Program-made: the position numbers and the translations under genes
The notes under the pieces: generated by a model
Database searches by the model: none
Told to the model about the DNA's origin: nothing
Seen by the model: only the letters and a program-made list of their open reading frames with translations
In this document: piece by piece, positions 1 to 10,000 of the stretch
How the letters are laid out: every line of letters starts with the position of its first letter
How positions within the stretch are numbered: the first letter of the stretch is position 1
Assembly (NCBI GenBank): GCA_017432885.1
Contig: JAFRIE010000029.1
Span: 62,001-126,000 of the forward strand
DNA from: Erysipelotrichaceae bacterium
Lineage (GTDB): Bacteria > Bacillota_I > Bacilli_A > Erysipelotrichales > Erysipelotrichaceae
Length of the DNA: 64,000 nt
Direction of reading: 5' to 3'

Positions 1-351
1 CTGGCAGGCTATACGAAAGAAATGAAAGAATTCCTGGAGGCGAACTCCGGTCTGAAATCAAGATTTGCGAATATCATCGAATTCTCCGACTATACCGGTG
101 AAGAACTGATGCTGATTGCGAAATCGATTGCCAAGGGCAAGGACTATGTCATCGCCGATGATGTATTAAGACCTTTGCAGGACTATTTCACGTTAATTCA
201 GGCAAAGGGCGATCCGAATTCAGGCAACGGCCGTCTGGCTAGAAATCTGGTTGAAGACGCGATCCTGAACCAGTCCAAGCGACTGCTGGAACATCCGGAT
301 GAACAGATGAACATGCTGGAGAGGGTAGACTTCAATCTGGGAGAAAAATAA
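1..351 (+). CDS. AAA+ ATPase of the CbxX/SpoVK family, C-terminal end (5' truncated)
   Basis: The frame is open from base 1, so the gene begins outside the window. The visible 116 residues read like the C-terminal helical lid of CbxX/CfqX/SpoVK-type AAA+ ATPases. The stretch beginning LAGYTKEMKEFL and followed by SRFANIIEFSDYT is the family's post-Walker-B segment, with the sensor and arginine residues. GNGRLARNLVEDAI is the sensor-2-like arginine helix. Such ATPases remodel protein complexes using ATP hydrolysis. The Walker A and B motifs are upstream and cannot be checked. A strong terminator follows at once. Family call is fairly sure; the specific target is unknown. Confidence 0.75.
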   Translation: MAGYTKEMKEFLEANSGLKSRFANIIEFSDYTGEELMLIAKSIAKGKDYVIADDVLRPLQDYFTLIQAKGDPNSGNGRLARNLVEDAILNQSKRLLEHPDEQMNMLERVDFNLGEK

Positions 352-377
352 AGTACAGGAATGATCCTGTACTTTTT
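352..377 (+). terminator. Rho-independent terminator after the AAA+ ATPase gene
   Basis: A perfect 9-bp stem, AGTACAGGA with TCCTGTACT, has a 4-nt loop and is followed by a run of T. It starts directly after the TAA stop. The next gene is convergent. Confidence 0.85.
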
Positions 378-399
378 GTTTGAATCTGTATCGGAGGAA

Positions 400-3021
400 C
401 TAATCCGTATCTATCTCTTCTTCGTCTTCTGCGTCTATGGCCGCCGGAACCAGTCTTGGCATGATTACCCGGGTAGCGGTACTGGCAAGCGTGGCAATAG
501 CGGCATAGTAGGTTCCCAAGGATATGATATGACTTAGGAAAGTCGTCCCGTTGATCTCGTTGTTCATCAGCAGGATGCCGGACAGGAAGAGCAGCAGCGC
601 TCCCATGAATGTCCTTCTAGGAAGTGCAAACGATGTGGTGACCATCAGGATGGCGGCACACAGATACAGCATAGCTACGATTCTCAGGATACCGTATTCT
701 CCTTTAATGTAGGAAAGAAGAACAACGCCAATCAGCGAAAGCACGAAACAGATGGCGATTTGCTTCCTGTCCGGTTTCTCTTCCTGAATGAATCCGTAGC
801 TGAGTGTCAGATAGGCTGAAATGTGTAAGAATGCTCCCATCAGCATGTTTACGGTCATGACCGTATCCGCAAACATCAGAATGATCAGCGAGATCATGAT
901 CATCAGTACCAGTCTGTTTTTGTTGTGTAGATAACCGATCAGGGAGATGGCAACCGAGATCAGACCGATGATCAGCTTGAAATAGAGGACAAGATTTTTG
1001 GATTCCGGGAATAATGCCTTGTAGAATTCCATGATGATAAATAGCAGGAAGATCGTAAAGACACAAAGGAACGGAAGGGCTCTGTATTTTCTTCCCTGAG
1101 GGATCCAGCCCTTTCTGACCATGCGTTCGAAACGGATCCTGCCGACCAGGTAGACCAGCTGGAAAAGCACGATCGAGATGACGGCCATTACTGCAGCCAG
1201 GAAGTAGATGACCGCATCGCGCCAGTAAATGGTAGTCGGATTTGAACGGGTCAGGTTGATCGTGACGGAGGTATCTACGGTATATTCCTGCAGGTTGTAC
1301 TTTTCTTCTTCGAAAGGATGATCGGTGATGATCTCCCTGTTTCCGTCCGCAGTGTATTTTACCTTCAGGCCGTCGCCGTCGCGTAAGGAATAATCGAAGA
1401 AATACAGCTTGTCATTGGCGAATCTGCCGATCGTATAGTTGAATTCAAAGAAGTTGATATTGTCGTCTACCTTAGGACAGGTATAGATGCTGTATTCCCT
1501 GTCTTTTGGAATCATGGCTACGACTGAATCGTCTATGTATAAAAGATACTTGTTGCCTTCCGGCGTCACTCTTTCGTTTTCCTTGATCTGTACGCTGTAT
1601 TCGTCGTTTTCTTTCGTGTAGATCGGTTTTATCGATTCGATCTGTTCTCCCTTGTCGTTGTATAGATAGACATCCGCAGGAGAATAGATGTAGACCATAT
1701 TGTAATTCAGATGTTCGTTGTACAGTTGCTCCGGGTCATCGGTCGAGAAGATCCAGGAAATATACAGTTCCGGGGTATGCGCCTGGACCACATTGGCGGC
1801 AGTGGAGGCGTTCCGGTTCCATCCCCGGAAGACGCTGTTGTTGCCGATGTAGTCCTGCATCAGCAGTACCATGTAGTTGAGCAGGGCATTGGCCTCGTAC
1901 TGGTTTTCTTTATTGATTAGTACAGGGTCATTGGCCATGTCCAGTAAATTGGAAAGGATCGTGACAGGATCTCTGTTTTCCCAGATATGGATCAGTTTGT
2001 TCTGCAGACTTTGTGAATAGATCTCGGCAGTCGGGCAGATCTCCAGCAGATAGGAAAGAATAGTGCGGATCATGGCGTTGGCTTCCCGGTTGTACCAGTA
2101 GTCGATCCCGGTCAGTTCTTTGTAGACCTGATTGGCTTTGACCCGTTTTGCTTCGAAATCCGAGTCGGTTTCCAGAACAGGTGTATAGAAAGTCGTACCG
2201 TAGCGTTCAAAACCCCAGTCGGCAAAAGGTACGTTTGGAACGGGATCGGCTTTTCCAACGATATTGAAGATGTTTTTATAGCGGCCGTATTCTTCGTCAA
2301 CGGCAGTACGCGGAGTAGCGAAAGTATAGGCAAAAACGTTTTCCTGTGAAAAGAGGCTGGAATCTGTAAGCATTGCTGCGGTGACATTGGAGATGGCAGC
2401 CGCTCTGGAGAAACCGGAGATCCAGATCTTAAAAGGACCTTCCAGGTGTTCCCCGGCGATATAGCCGAAAATACGGTCAAATACCAGTCTGGAAGAACGC
2501 AGGAAACCGTCGTGGATCTCTCCGTTGCCGATGGAGAAATTCGATTCCCATTCATCCATGTATCCCTGTCCGCAGACGCCGACGGCAATCAGTTCAAATC
2601 CTCCGTCCTCATCCTCGATCCGCTGGTGACCCATGGCAGTAGAAACGGTATACCGGTCTGGATCCTTATCGTAATCATCGCTGCGCAGGTCGGTAAAATG
2701 CGCCTCTTCCAGAAACAGATTCAGGTTCTGATCGGCTCTGTTTGTTTCGCTGATCTCGGCAGCTTTCGGACGGAAGGCGGCCGTTGCCAGTCCGAGGGAT
2801 AGTTTGGCCAGATCATGGGAATAGGAAGTCGCATCCTGTTTAAACCAGTTGCGGTTAAAAGGAACTTCGATGCTGCGGTTGTCTCTGCAGGTAATGACAT
2901 AGAAGCGGGAATGGATGATCTCCGTTTCATCGTTCTCTTCTCCGTATACGAAAACACTGCAGCTCAGACATAGCAGGATACAGAATAGGACGGAAATGAT
3001 CTTTTGCAATATACTCTTCAT
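400..3021 (-). CDS. Large exported lipase-like protein with C-terminal multi-span membrane domain
   Basis: The protein has 873 residues. Residues 1-27 form a signal peptide (basic start, hydrophobic core, cleavage near VYG-EEN). The N-terminal half resembles class 3 lipase-like/Mbeg1-like alpha/beta hydrolases. The GFSRAA segment, with the putative nucleophile Ser205, stands where these enzymes carry GxSxG, and GVCGQGY precedes it. Residues about 250-600 are an extracellular region I do not recognise. Residues about 625-855 contain a series of hydrophobic segments (roughly eight), and the tail is acidic (DAEDEEEIDTD). This fits a cell-surface hydrolase attached to a polytopic membrane domain. 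Substrate unknown. Asp and His of a catalytic triad were not assigned with certainty. Confidence 0.6.
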   Translation of the reverse strand: MKSILQKIISVLFCILLCLSCSVFVYGEENDETEIIHSRFYVITCRDNRSIEVPFNRNWFKQDATSYSHDLAKLSLGLATAAFRPKAAEISETNRADQNLNLFLEEAHFTDLRSDDYDKDPDRYTVSTAMGHQRIEDEDGGFELIAVGVCGQGYMDEWESNFSIGNGEIHDGFLRSSRLVFDRIFGYIAGEHLEGPFKIWISGFSRAAAISNVTAAMLTDSSLFSQENVFAYTFATPRTAVDEEYGRYKNIFNIVGKADPVPNVPFADWGFERYGTTFYTPVLETDSDFEAKRVKANQVYKELTGIDYWYNREANAMIRTILSYLLEICPTAEIYSQSLQNKLIHIWENRDPVTILSNLLDMANDPVLINKENQYEANALLNYMVLLMQDYIGNNSVFRGWNRNASTAANVVQAHTPELYISWIFSTDDPEQLYNEHLNYNMVYIYSPADVYLYNDKGEQIESIKPIYTKENDEYSVQIKENERVTPEGNKYLLYIDDSVVAMIPKDREYSIYTCPKVDDNINFFEFNYTIGRFANDKLYFFDYSLRDGDGLKVKYTADGNREIITDHPFEEEKYNLQEYTVDTSVTINLTRSNPTTIYWRDAVIYFLAAVMAVISIVLFQLVYLVGRIRFERMVRKGWIPQGRKYRALPFLCVFTIFLLFIIMEFYKALFPESKNLVLYFKLIIGLISVAISLIGYLHNKNRLVLMIMISLIILMFADTVMTVNMLMGAFLHISAYLTLSYGFIQEEKPDRKQIAICFVLSLIGVVLLSYIKGEYGILRIVAMLYLCAAILMVTTSFALPRRTFMGALLLFLSGILLMNNEINGTTFLSHIISLGTYYAAIATLASTATRVIMPRLVPAAIDAEDEEEIDTD

Positions 3022-3049
3022 TTCTTCATTCTACAACAATCGGCATTAT

Positions 3050-3076
3050 AAAAAAAGAACCGTCTTGAGACGGTTC
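3050..3076 (-). terminator. Terminator of the YegP-like gene
   Basis: An 8-bp perfect stem, GAACCGTC with GACGGTTC (3057-3076), has the loop TTGA. On the minus strand it is followed by a T run (the A run at 3050-3056). It lies 15 nt past the stop codon of the YegP-like gene and before the lipase-like gene read in the same direction. Confidence 0.85.
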
Positions 3077-3091
3077 CTTCTTTCCATAAGC

Positions 3092-3466
3092 CTAGTCTTT
3101 CTTTGTTTCTACAGGTGAAACAGAATTCTTCTTGACGGATTCGATACCGTTCTTTGCGGCTGACTTGGTGTTGTAGCCTTCCGAGCGGCCGACTGCCTGT
3201 CCGTTTCCTGCGACAAGTCTGAAGTAGAATTTCTCATCTTTTCCCTGATAGAGCTGGAATTTCGGATTTCTTTCCTTGACGACTTCTTCAACAGTCAGGT
3301 CTTCGATTGGAGCGATATCCGCATTCTTGGTGATGGAGGCAATGCCCTTTAAAGCGCCTTTTCTTGCCTTGTACATCTGTGAATGCAGGATCGGTTCATG
3401 ATTTCCTGCCAGCAGATTGAAATAATAACTTCCCTTGTCATTGACTTCAATAAGATACTTTCCCAT
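3092..3466 (-). CDS. YegP-family (DUF1508) tandem-repeat protein
   Basis: The 124-residue protein is built of two DUF1508 units, about residues 3-55 and 68-117. Each has the pattern of an aromatic-rich beta strand (YYFNLLAGNHEPI; FYFRLVAGNGQAV), then S-x-x-Y and a K-x-x-x-x-G-I helix. YegP-like proteins are small cytoplasmic proteins of unclear role. A strong Shine-Dalgarno (CAGGAGG) precedes ATG at 3466. It is monocistronic, with a terminator directly downstream, and divergent from mnmE. Confidence 0.8.
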   Translation of the reverse strand: MGKYLIEVNDKGSYYFNLLAGNHEPILHSQMYKARKGALKGIASITKNADIAPIEDLTVEEVVKERNPKFQLYQGKDEKFYFRLVAGNGQAVGRSEGYNTKSAAKNGIESVKKNSVSPVETKKD

Positions 3467-3562
3467 AGTTTACCTCCTGAATATTATGTTTAAATGTTAA
3501 CTTCTATTTATATTTTAAAATGTATCCGGTTCTTTTTTCAAGTACCGGTATCCTGTTTATGA

Positions 3563-3597
3563 TTGATTTTCCATTCAACAGGAAATTATATTAAAAT
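3563..3597 (+). promoter_or_regulatory. mnmE promoter, apparently leaderless
   Basis: TTGATT (3563-3568) stands 18 nt from TATATT (3587-3592). An overlapping TAAAAT lies at 3592-3597. The ATG is at 3604, only 6-11 nt past these boxes, and there is no Shine-Dalgarno sequence. Transcription would therefore start at or within a few bases of the start codon. Confidence 0.5.
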
Positions 3598-3603
3598 GAT
3601 GAT

Positions 3604-4914
3604 ATGCTGAATGATACGATCTGTGCAATCTCTACCGCCGTCAAGGACGGTGCGATCTCCATCGTCAGAATGTCCGGTGAAGATGCTTTTAACGTGATCA
3701 GAGAAATATCCGATATCAAAGAGATCCATCCGAATACGATCGTTTATACCCATGTCAAAGACAAGAGGCAGATCATCGACGAGGTGTTGGTTTCTTTTTT
3801 CGAAAAGGGGAAATCCTATACCCGGGAGAACATGGTTGAGATCAACTGCCACGGCGGCGTTTATGTGACCAGAATGATTCTGAATCTGCTTCTGGAGAAG
3901 GGATGCAGACTGGCGGAACCGGGAGAATTTACCAGGAGAGCCTATCTTAACGGCAGAATCGACTTGAGTGAAGCGGATTCGATCAACGATCTGATCCGGG
4001 CTGAAAGTATGATACAGGCCAGATCGGCGATCCGGGGGATCAACGGGTCGGTCGAGAGACTGATCCTGCCGCTGATGGAAGAGATGAAAGACGTGATTGC
4101 GATGATCGAGGTGAATATCGACTATCCGGAATACGAAGACGAGAGAGAAATGACGCAGGAAGTGATACGGCCTTATGTCGAGAAGTGGGTGAAAGACTGC
4201 AGACAGATGATCGACAAGGCGGAACGTTTCCGCGTGATCAAGGACGGTCTGAATACGGTCATCATTGGAAAGCCGAATGTCGGGAAGTCTTCGCTTCTGA
4301 ATGCGCTGCTGGAGAAAGACAAGGCCATTGTTACGGAGATCGCCGGTACGACCAGGGATCTGGTAGAGGGAAAGGTACACCTTAAGAACATCACACTGAA
4401 TCTGATCGATACGGCAGGGATCAGGAATACGGAAGAGAAGATCGAAAAGATCGGCATCGAGAAAACGATGGAAGCGATCGAAGATGCGGATCTGATCATT
4501 CTGGTTGTGGATGCTTCGAACATCGATGAGGAAGACAGAAGACTGATGGAGACATATCAGGACAGGAATCTGATTACCGTCTATAACAAGTCCGACCTGT
4601 ATAAGACAGGAGACATTTCGATCAGCGCTTTAAACAACGACATCGACGCATTGAAGGATTATCTGAACGAGAAATACCGGGACGATATTTCTTTGGCCGA
4701 TGAAGACATTTTAAACAACGAAAGACAGATCGCCCTGATGAAACAATGCCTGAATGAACTGGAAGAACTAATGGCACATATCGACTATGAAAGCACAGAT
4801 ATTACCGTAACCGGACTGGATGCGGCCTACCACGATCTTTGTCTGATTTTAGGAAAGGAATATCAGGAGGATCTGATCGATCATATGTTCAGAAACTTCT
4901 GTCTAGGAAAATGA
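3604..4914 (+). CDS. mnmE: tRNA uridine-5-carboxymethylaminomethyl modification GTPase MnmE
   Basis: MnmE works with MnmG to install the (carboxymethyl)aminomethyl group at U34 of certain tRNAs. The 436-residue protein has the N-terminal folate-binding domain (about 1-118), a helical domain, and an inserted GTPase domain. The GTPase motifs are GKPNVGKS (222-229, P-loop), GTTRD (248-252), DTAG (269-272) and NKSD near residue 330. It ends FCLGK, the family's C-terminal cysteine motif. The length is slightly below the usual 450-460. There is no Shine-Dalgarno (see promoter). The stop overlaps the start of tatD (ATGA), so the two are likely co-translated. Confidence 0.95.
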   Translation: MLNDTICAISTAVKDGAISIVRMSGEDAFNVIREISDIKEIHPNTIVYTHVKDKRQIIDEVLVSFFEKGKSYTRENMVEINCHGGVYVTRMILNLLLEKGCRLAEPGEFTRRAYLNGRIDLSEADSINDLIRAESMIQARSAIRGINGSVERLILPLMEEMKDVIAMIEVNIDYPEYEDEREMTQEVIRPYVEKWVKDCRQMIDKAERFRVIKDGLNTVIIGKPNVGKSSLLNALLEKDKAIVTEIAGTTRDLVEGKVHLKNITLNLIDTAGIRNTEEKIEKIGIEKTMEAIEDADLIILVVDASNIDEEDRRLMETYQDRNLITVYNKSDLYKTGDISISALNNDIDALKDYLNEKYRDDISLADEDILNNERQIALMKQCLNELEELMAHIDYESTDITVTGLDAAYHDLCLILGKEYQEDLIDHMFRNFCLGK

Positions 4915-5672
4915 TGAACTGGCTGGATTCACACTGTCATATCAATGACGAAGCTTTTCGTGAGGATCTGGATGCCGTGCTGGAACGTATGGCAGAGAAC
5001 GATGTCAGGAAAGCCATGATCATTTCTTCCTACATTGATGATTACCGTTTCGCTCTAAAGATCTCCCATCCTGAAATCAGCTTCAAACACTCCCTGGGTA
5101 TTTATCCGGGCGATGTTGATACTGTTGATGAAGAGCTGTTTCATTCCTATGAAAGCCTGTACAAGGAAAAAGAGTGCACAGCGATCGGAGAGATCGGACT
5201 GGATTACCACTGGAATAAAGAAAACAAGGAAAGACAAAAAGAAATCTTTCAAAGACAGCTGGTTCTGGCGCAGCAGTTGCATAAACCGGTCATTGTCCAT
5301 AGCCGGGATGCCATTCAGGATACCTATGATCTGATGAAGAAATATCCGGTACAGGGCGTCATGCACTGTTATTCGGACAGTGCGGAAATGGCCAGAGAAT
5401 TCATTAAACTGGGCTACTATATTTCTATCAGCGGTACAGTTACCTGGAAGAATGCCAGAGAGTCGCTGGAAGTGATTCGGAATGTTCCTTTGGACCGCCT
5501 GCTGATTGAAACGGACTGTCCTTATCTGACGCCTGTACCGAAACGGGGAAGCAGGAATGAACCTGCCTATGTGGTATATACCGGAAAGAAGATCGCGGAA
5601 GAGCTGGGTCTGGATGAAGAAGTGTTTAAAATACAGCTGAATGAAAACTATCACAGGCTGTTTGGGTTATAA
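4911..5672 (+). CDS. tatD: TatD-family metal-dependent DNase
   Basis: TatD-family hydrolases use two metal ions in a TIM barrel and act as 3'-5' exonucleases or deoxyribonucleases. The metal-binding series is visible: SHCH near the start, GEIGLDYHW, VHSRDA, MHCYSD and ETDCPYL. I start the protein at ATG 4911 (MMNWLDSHCH), which overlaps the mnmE stop. An in-frame upstream start at 4839 would add 24 residues inside mnmE that the family does not have. ATG 4914 is an equal alternative. Confidence 0.9.
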   Translation: MMNWLDSHCHINDEAFREDLDAVLERMAENDVRKAMIISSYIDDYRFALKISHPEISFKHSLGIYPGDVDTVDEELFHSYESLYKEKECTAIGEIGLDYHWNKENKERQKEIFQRQLVLAQQLHKPVIVHSRDAIQDTYDLMKKYPVQGVMHCYSDSAEMAREFIKLGYYISISGTVTWKNARESLEVIRNVPLDRLLIETDCPYLTPVPKRGSRNEPAYVVYTGKKIAEELGLDEEVFKIQLNENYHRLFGL

Positions 5673-5699
5673 TGGAAGAAAGATAAAAGGGGTATAAAT

Positions 5700-6449
5700 A
5701 TGGATTACATGTTGTTTGCTTTTATGGCAGTGCTGCTGCTGTATACGGTATACCGCAATTTTACGCTGCTGAAAAGATATAAACAGAATAAAGAGTATAT
5801 CGAGTGCTACAAGGCGATCCTACGCGCAGATGAGAACGCCTATGAACGGATCAATGCTTTTATCGATTCCCAGAAGGAGCAGGACTTTGCCGGCAAGGGA
5901 AGACTACTGAAGCTCTATGTGGAACTGGACAAGAAACTGCCTTACCAGGAAACACTGAATGCCATCGATCTGAAGGACGTATTCTACAAGAAAGACCATC
6001 CTGACAAGTACCGGTATTCTTTGAACTGTGAACTGTTTATCTGGATTTATATCATCATGGCCAAGGCCAGACAGATGTCCGGTTTTGATGTCTTGAATGA
6101 GCTGAATGACAAGGTCAAGGCTCTGGAAGAAATGAACGACTGTCTGGAGTACCGTGAAGCGGAAGCGATCTACAATGCCCTGTGTGAGAAGGAAGACGGC
6201 GGCGTGAAGTTCTTTACCGATCTTCTGGAAGGCAATTATACGGAACTGCGTTACGAAAAGAATCTGATCGGTATATTTAAACGATTTGCCGCAGCGACGC
6301 TGGCTTACGGAGGAGAACCAATGGAGGACTACTATAAGCAGGATCTGCATAATTTTGCGGAAACAATGATCGGCAAGACTTACCTGGAGAATCTGGGCAT
6401 CTATGACAAGTATCTGCCTTTGAAGGAGACTGCGGAAACGGAAGAATGA
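5700..6449 (+). CDS. Membrane-anchored helical protein of unknown function
   Basis: I do not recognise this 249-residue protein. Residues 4-18 form one N-terminal transmembrane segment (LFAFMAVLLLYTVY), followed by a basic stretch. The rest is rich in charged amphipathic helices, possibly TPR-like, and probably cytoplasmic. A good Shine-Dalgarno (AAGGGG) precedes ATG 5700. It overlaps pth by 4 nt, so it belongs to the tatD-pth-mfd transcription unit. No catalytic motif is apparent. Confidence 0.7.
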   Translation: MDYMLFAFMAVLLLYTVYRNFTLLKRYKQNKEYIECYKAILRADENAYERINAFIDSQKEQDFAGKGRLLKLYVELDKKLPYQETLNAIDLKDVFYKKDHPDKYRYSLNCELFIWIYIIMAKARQMSGFDVLNELNDKVKALEEMNDCLEYREAEAIYNALCEKEDGGVKFFTDLLEGNYTELRYEKNLIGIFKRFAAATLAYGGEPMEDYYKQDLHNFAETMIGKTYLENLGIYDKYLPLKETAETEE

Positions 6450-7003
6450 AACTGATCGTCGGTTTAGGAAATCCCGGTCTGGAATACAGTAAGACCCGTC
6501 ATAATGCGGGTTTTTTACTCATTGACAAAGTGGCGGATAAACTGAACGTCAGTCTTGATAAAAACAAATGTAAGGCTCTCTACGGGATCTACCGCAAGGG
6601 AAATGAAAAGATCATTCTTGCCAAGCCGCAGACCTACATGAATCTTTCCGGCGATGCGGTCAGATCGCTGATGCATTTCTATCAGATTGATACGAAGGAT
6701 CTGATGGTGATCCACGATGATCTGGATCTGCCGCTGGGGAAGTTGCGTTTAAGAAGACAGGGATCTTCGGGTGGCCAGAAAGGGATGGGAAACATCATCG
6801 ACAGACTGGGTACTTCCAGGATCGACCGTATCCGGATCGGCATATCCAACGACAAGAACATCGATGCGAAGGATTATGTCCTGGGACGTTTTGGTACCGA
6901 GGAAAAGGCGATTATGAAAGAGGTACTGGAAAGAGCAGCACAGGCTGTCATCTACTCGTTTGACCATGATTTTGATGAGGTCATGTCGAAATTCAACGGA
7001 TGA
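6446..7003 (+). CDS. pth: Peptidyl-tRNA hydrolase
   Basis: Pth releases peptides from peptidyl-tRNA that dropped off ribosomes. The 185-residue protein opens with the family signature VGLGNPGLEYSKTRHNAGF, which includes the catalytic His20 in TRHNAG. Further motifs are KPQTYMNLSG and HDDLDLPLGKLRL (catalytic Asp), then GGQKGMGNI. It overlaps both neighbours by 4 nt (ATGA). The pth-mfd order is conserved in Bacillota. Confidence 0.96.
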   Translation: MKLIVGLGNPGLEYSKTRHNAGFLLIDKVADKLNVSLDKNKCKALYGIYRKGNEKIILAKPQTYMNLSGDAVRSLMHFYQIDTKDLMVIHDDLDLPLGKLRLRRQGSSGGQKGMGNIIDRLGTSRIDRIRIGISNDKNIDAKDYVLGRFGTEEKAIMKEVLERAAQAVIYSFDHDFDEVMSKFNG

Positions 7004-10000
7004 AATACTTAGAGATCTTAAACAGGATAGAACCGTTACTGAATGATTTAAATCATTCTTTTTTAAGTTATAATTCGCTGGTTGAAGAAGCGGTAAAACT
7101 AAGCATTAAAGCCAAGAATTCTTCTAAGCCGATCGTCGTCGTCAAGGAGAATGCCTACCTTGCCGGCCGATTAAGAGAGATCCTGTTTTCTTATTTTGAG
7201 GAAGAAGAGATCGTATCCTATCTGCCGGAAGAATCGCTGCGTGCCGAAGAGATCGCCGCATCTTATGAAAACAGAGCCAGCCGGATCAACGGACTCTACC
7301 GTATCCTGACCGATAAGAAACTGAAGATCGTTCTGACTTCTCCATATGGCCTGATACGTCATTTGCCGAAAAAGGAGGAACTCTTAAACAGGATCATTAC
7401 GATCCGGAAGGATGAAGTACTGGAAAAAGAGGATCTGATCGAAAAGCTTAATGAACTGGGTTATGAGAAGACCAGTCATGTTGAGACGCCGATGACTTAT
7501 GCTTCAAGAGGTTATATCGTCGATATCTATTCCGTCAATTATGAGAAACCGGTCAGAGTCGAATTCTTCGACAACGTGATCGATTCGATCCGTTTCTTTG
7601 ACAACGATACACAAAGATCTTCAACAGAAGTCGAAGAGGTACAGATCTGTTTTGCCAGAGATGTTTTCTTTTCAGAAGAAGAGAAGGAATATCTTAGGGA
7701 CAATGTCCGGATCGCCTCGGGAGAGATGGAACTGGAAATGGAATACATCCAGTCGGATACCTACCGTCCATCCCAGTATTTCTACTACTGCTACTTCGAG
7801 AAGTCCCATCTAAAGGATTATTTCCCGGATAATTACCTGTATCTGTCGGATCGGGACAAGATAAAAAGTCATCTGAAGCTGCTTACGGATGAAACGGTAT
7901 CCTACATTCAGGAAATGTACGAAGAAAACCGTCTGCCTTTGAAGTTCTATGTCTATGCGGATTTTGAACGGGAGTGCGTCGGGGAGGATATTCTGGAAGG
8001 AAGACCGTTTTCCGATATCGGTATCATTACAGAGATCGATCTGCCTTATGGGACTCTGGATTATGTGCTGAATGTTTTGGACAGTGAAAAAAGCACTTAT
8101 AAACTGCTGGTGATGGATGAGAAACAGCTGGAAGAAAGTGTAAATGCATTTACAAGGCTTTCGATTCCTTATACGGTCTATACGGGTGAACTGAAACAGG
8201 GGATCAATATCGTCTTAGGTTCAATATATGGCGGATACGAAGTCGAGAAACTGGATCTGGCTGTCTATACGCCAAAAGAACTGTTCAAGAAGAGAGTTCA
8301 TTCCGGTCGTTATGCCAACCGATATGCGGAAGCCAGAACACTGAATTCCTATGAAGAACTCAATAAGGGGGATTACGTCGTTCATGACCAGTATGGCATC
8401 GGTCAGTACGTGGCGATCGAATCACGGATGGTAAACGGAATTGAGTGCGACTATCTGAAGATCATCTATAAAGGAAACGACGAACTGCTGGTACCGCTGT
8501 CGCAGTTCTCCCTGGTCCGGAAGTATGTCTCCCGGGAAGGTGCTGTTCCGAAGCTGCATAAACTTGGATCCAAGGAATGGTCACAAACCAAGCAGAGAGT
8601 CGAAGAGAGCGTGAACGACATTGCCGGACAGCTGCTGGAACTTTACAGCATCCGGGATACCAATATCGGCTTTGCTTTCTCGAAAGACAGCGTCATGCAG
8701 AAGGAATTCGAAGACACTTTCGACTATGAACTGACCAAAGACCAGGAAATCGCCATCAAAGAGGTCAAAGAAGACATGGAAAAAGCGAAACCGATGGATC
8801 GGCTGCTTTGCGGCGATGTCGGATTCGGAAAGACGGAAGTGGCGATCCGGGCGGCGTTCAAGGCTGTCAACGATGATAAGCAGGTGGCGTACCTGTGTCC
8901 TACTACCATTCTGTCTTTTCAGCACTTCGATACTTTTAAGAAACGTTTTAACGATTTTCCGGTTAGAGTGGAACTGCTGAACCGTTATATTCCTGCCGAT
9001 AAACAAAGAGAAATTCTGAAAGATCTGAAAGAAGGGAAAGTGGATGTTCTGATTGGAACGCACCGCATTCTTTCCAAGGATATCGAATATAAGGATCTGG
9101 GTCTGCTGATCGTCGACGAGGAGCAGCGTTTCGGGGTTGAACACAAAGAAAAAATCAAACAGATGAAGAATTCAATCGACGTGCTTTCCTTAAGCGCGAC
9201 ACCGATTCCCAGGACCCTGCAGATGTCCCTGATCGGCATCCGGAGTCTTTCCACTCTGGATACGCCGCCGATGAACCGCTATCCGGTACAGACCTATGTC
9301 GTCCATAAGAACGAGAATCTGATTGAAGAAGTGATCATGAGAGAACTGGAAAGAAACGGACAGGTCTTTTATCTTTACAACAATGTTGAACTGATCTATA
9401 CGGTTGCCCGTAAGCTGCAGCAGAAGATCCCATATGCCCGGATCGGCGTAGCGCACGGACAGATGGACAGACAGCAGATCGAAGATATCATGTACCGCTT
9501 TTATGCCAATGAGATCAACGTACTGATCTGTACGACGATTATCGAGACGGGTCTGGATATTCCGAATGCCAATACCATCATCGTAGACAATGCCCAGAAC
9601 TTTGGTCTGGCACAGCTTTATCAGATCAAAGGAAGAGTCGGACGTTCCGACCGTATTGCCTACGCCTATCTGATGATCCCGGAAAAGAAACAGCTCAACG
9701 AGAATTCCCTGAAACGGCTGGAAGCCATCAAGGAATTTACCGCCTTAGGTTCCGGATACAAGATCGCCATGCGTGATCTGACGATCCGCGGTGCGGGAGA
9801 CCTGCTGGGAGACAAGCAGTCCGGATTTATTGATAATGTCGGTCTGGATCTGTATCTGGCGATGCTGAACAAAGCCATCCTGCGAGCCAAAGGGGAAGAG
9901 GTTCAGGAAGAAGTAACAAAGGCCAATGTCAACATCCCGTTGTCCAGCTATATCCCGGAAAGCTTCTCGGACAACGACTATGACAAGCTCGCTTTATATC

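Noticed and set aside
3520..3585. Imperfect inverted repeats (CCGG...CCGG and CCTGTT...AACAGG) upstream of mnmE
   Set aside because: Short and imperfect, with no T run. Probably chance in an A/T-rich gap.
4839..4910. Longer tatD start at 4839
   Set aside because: It lies in mnmE and adds 24 residues unlike TatD proteins.
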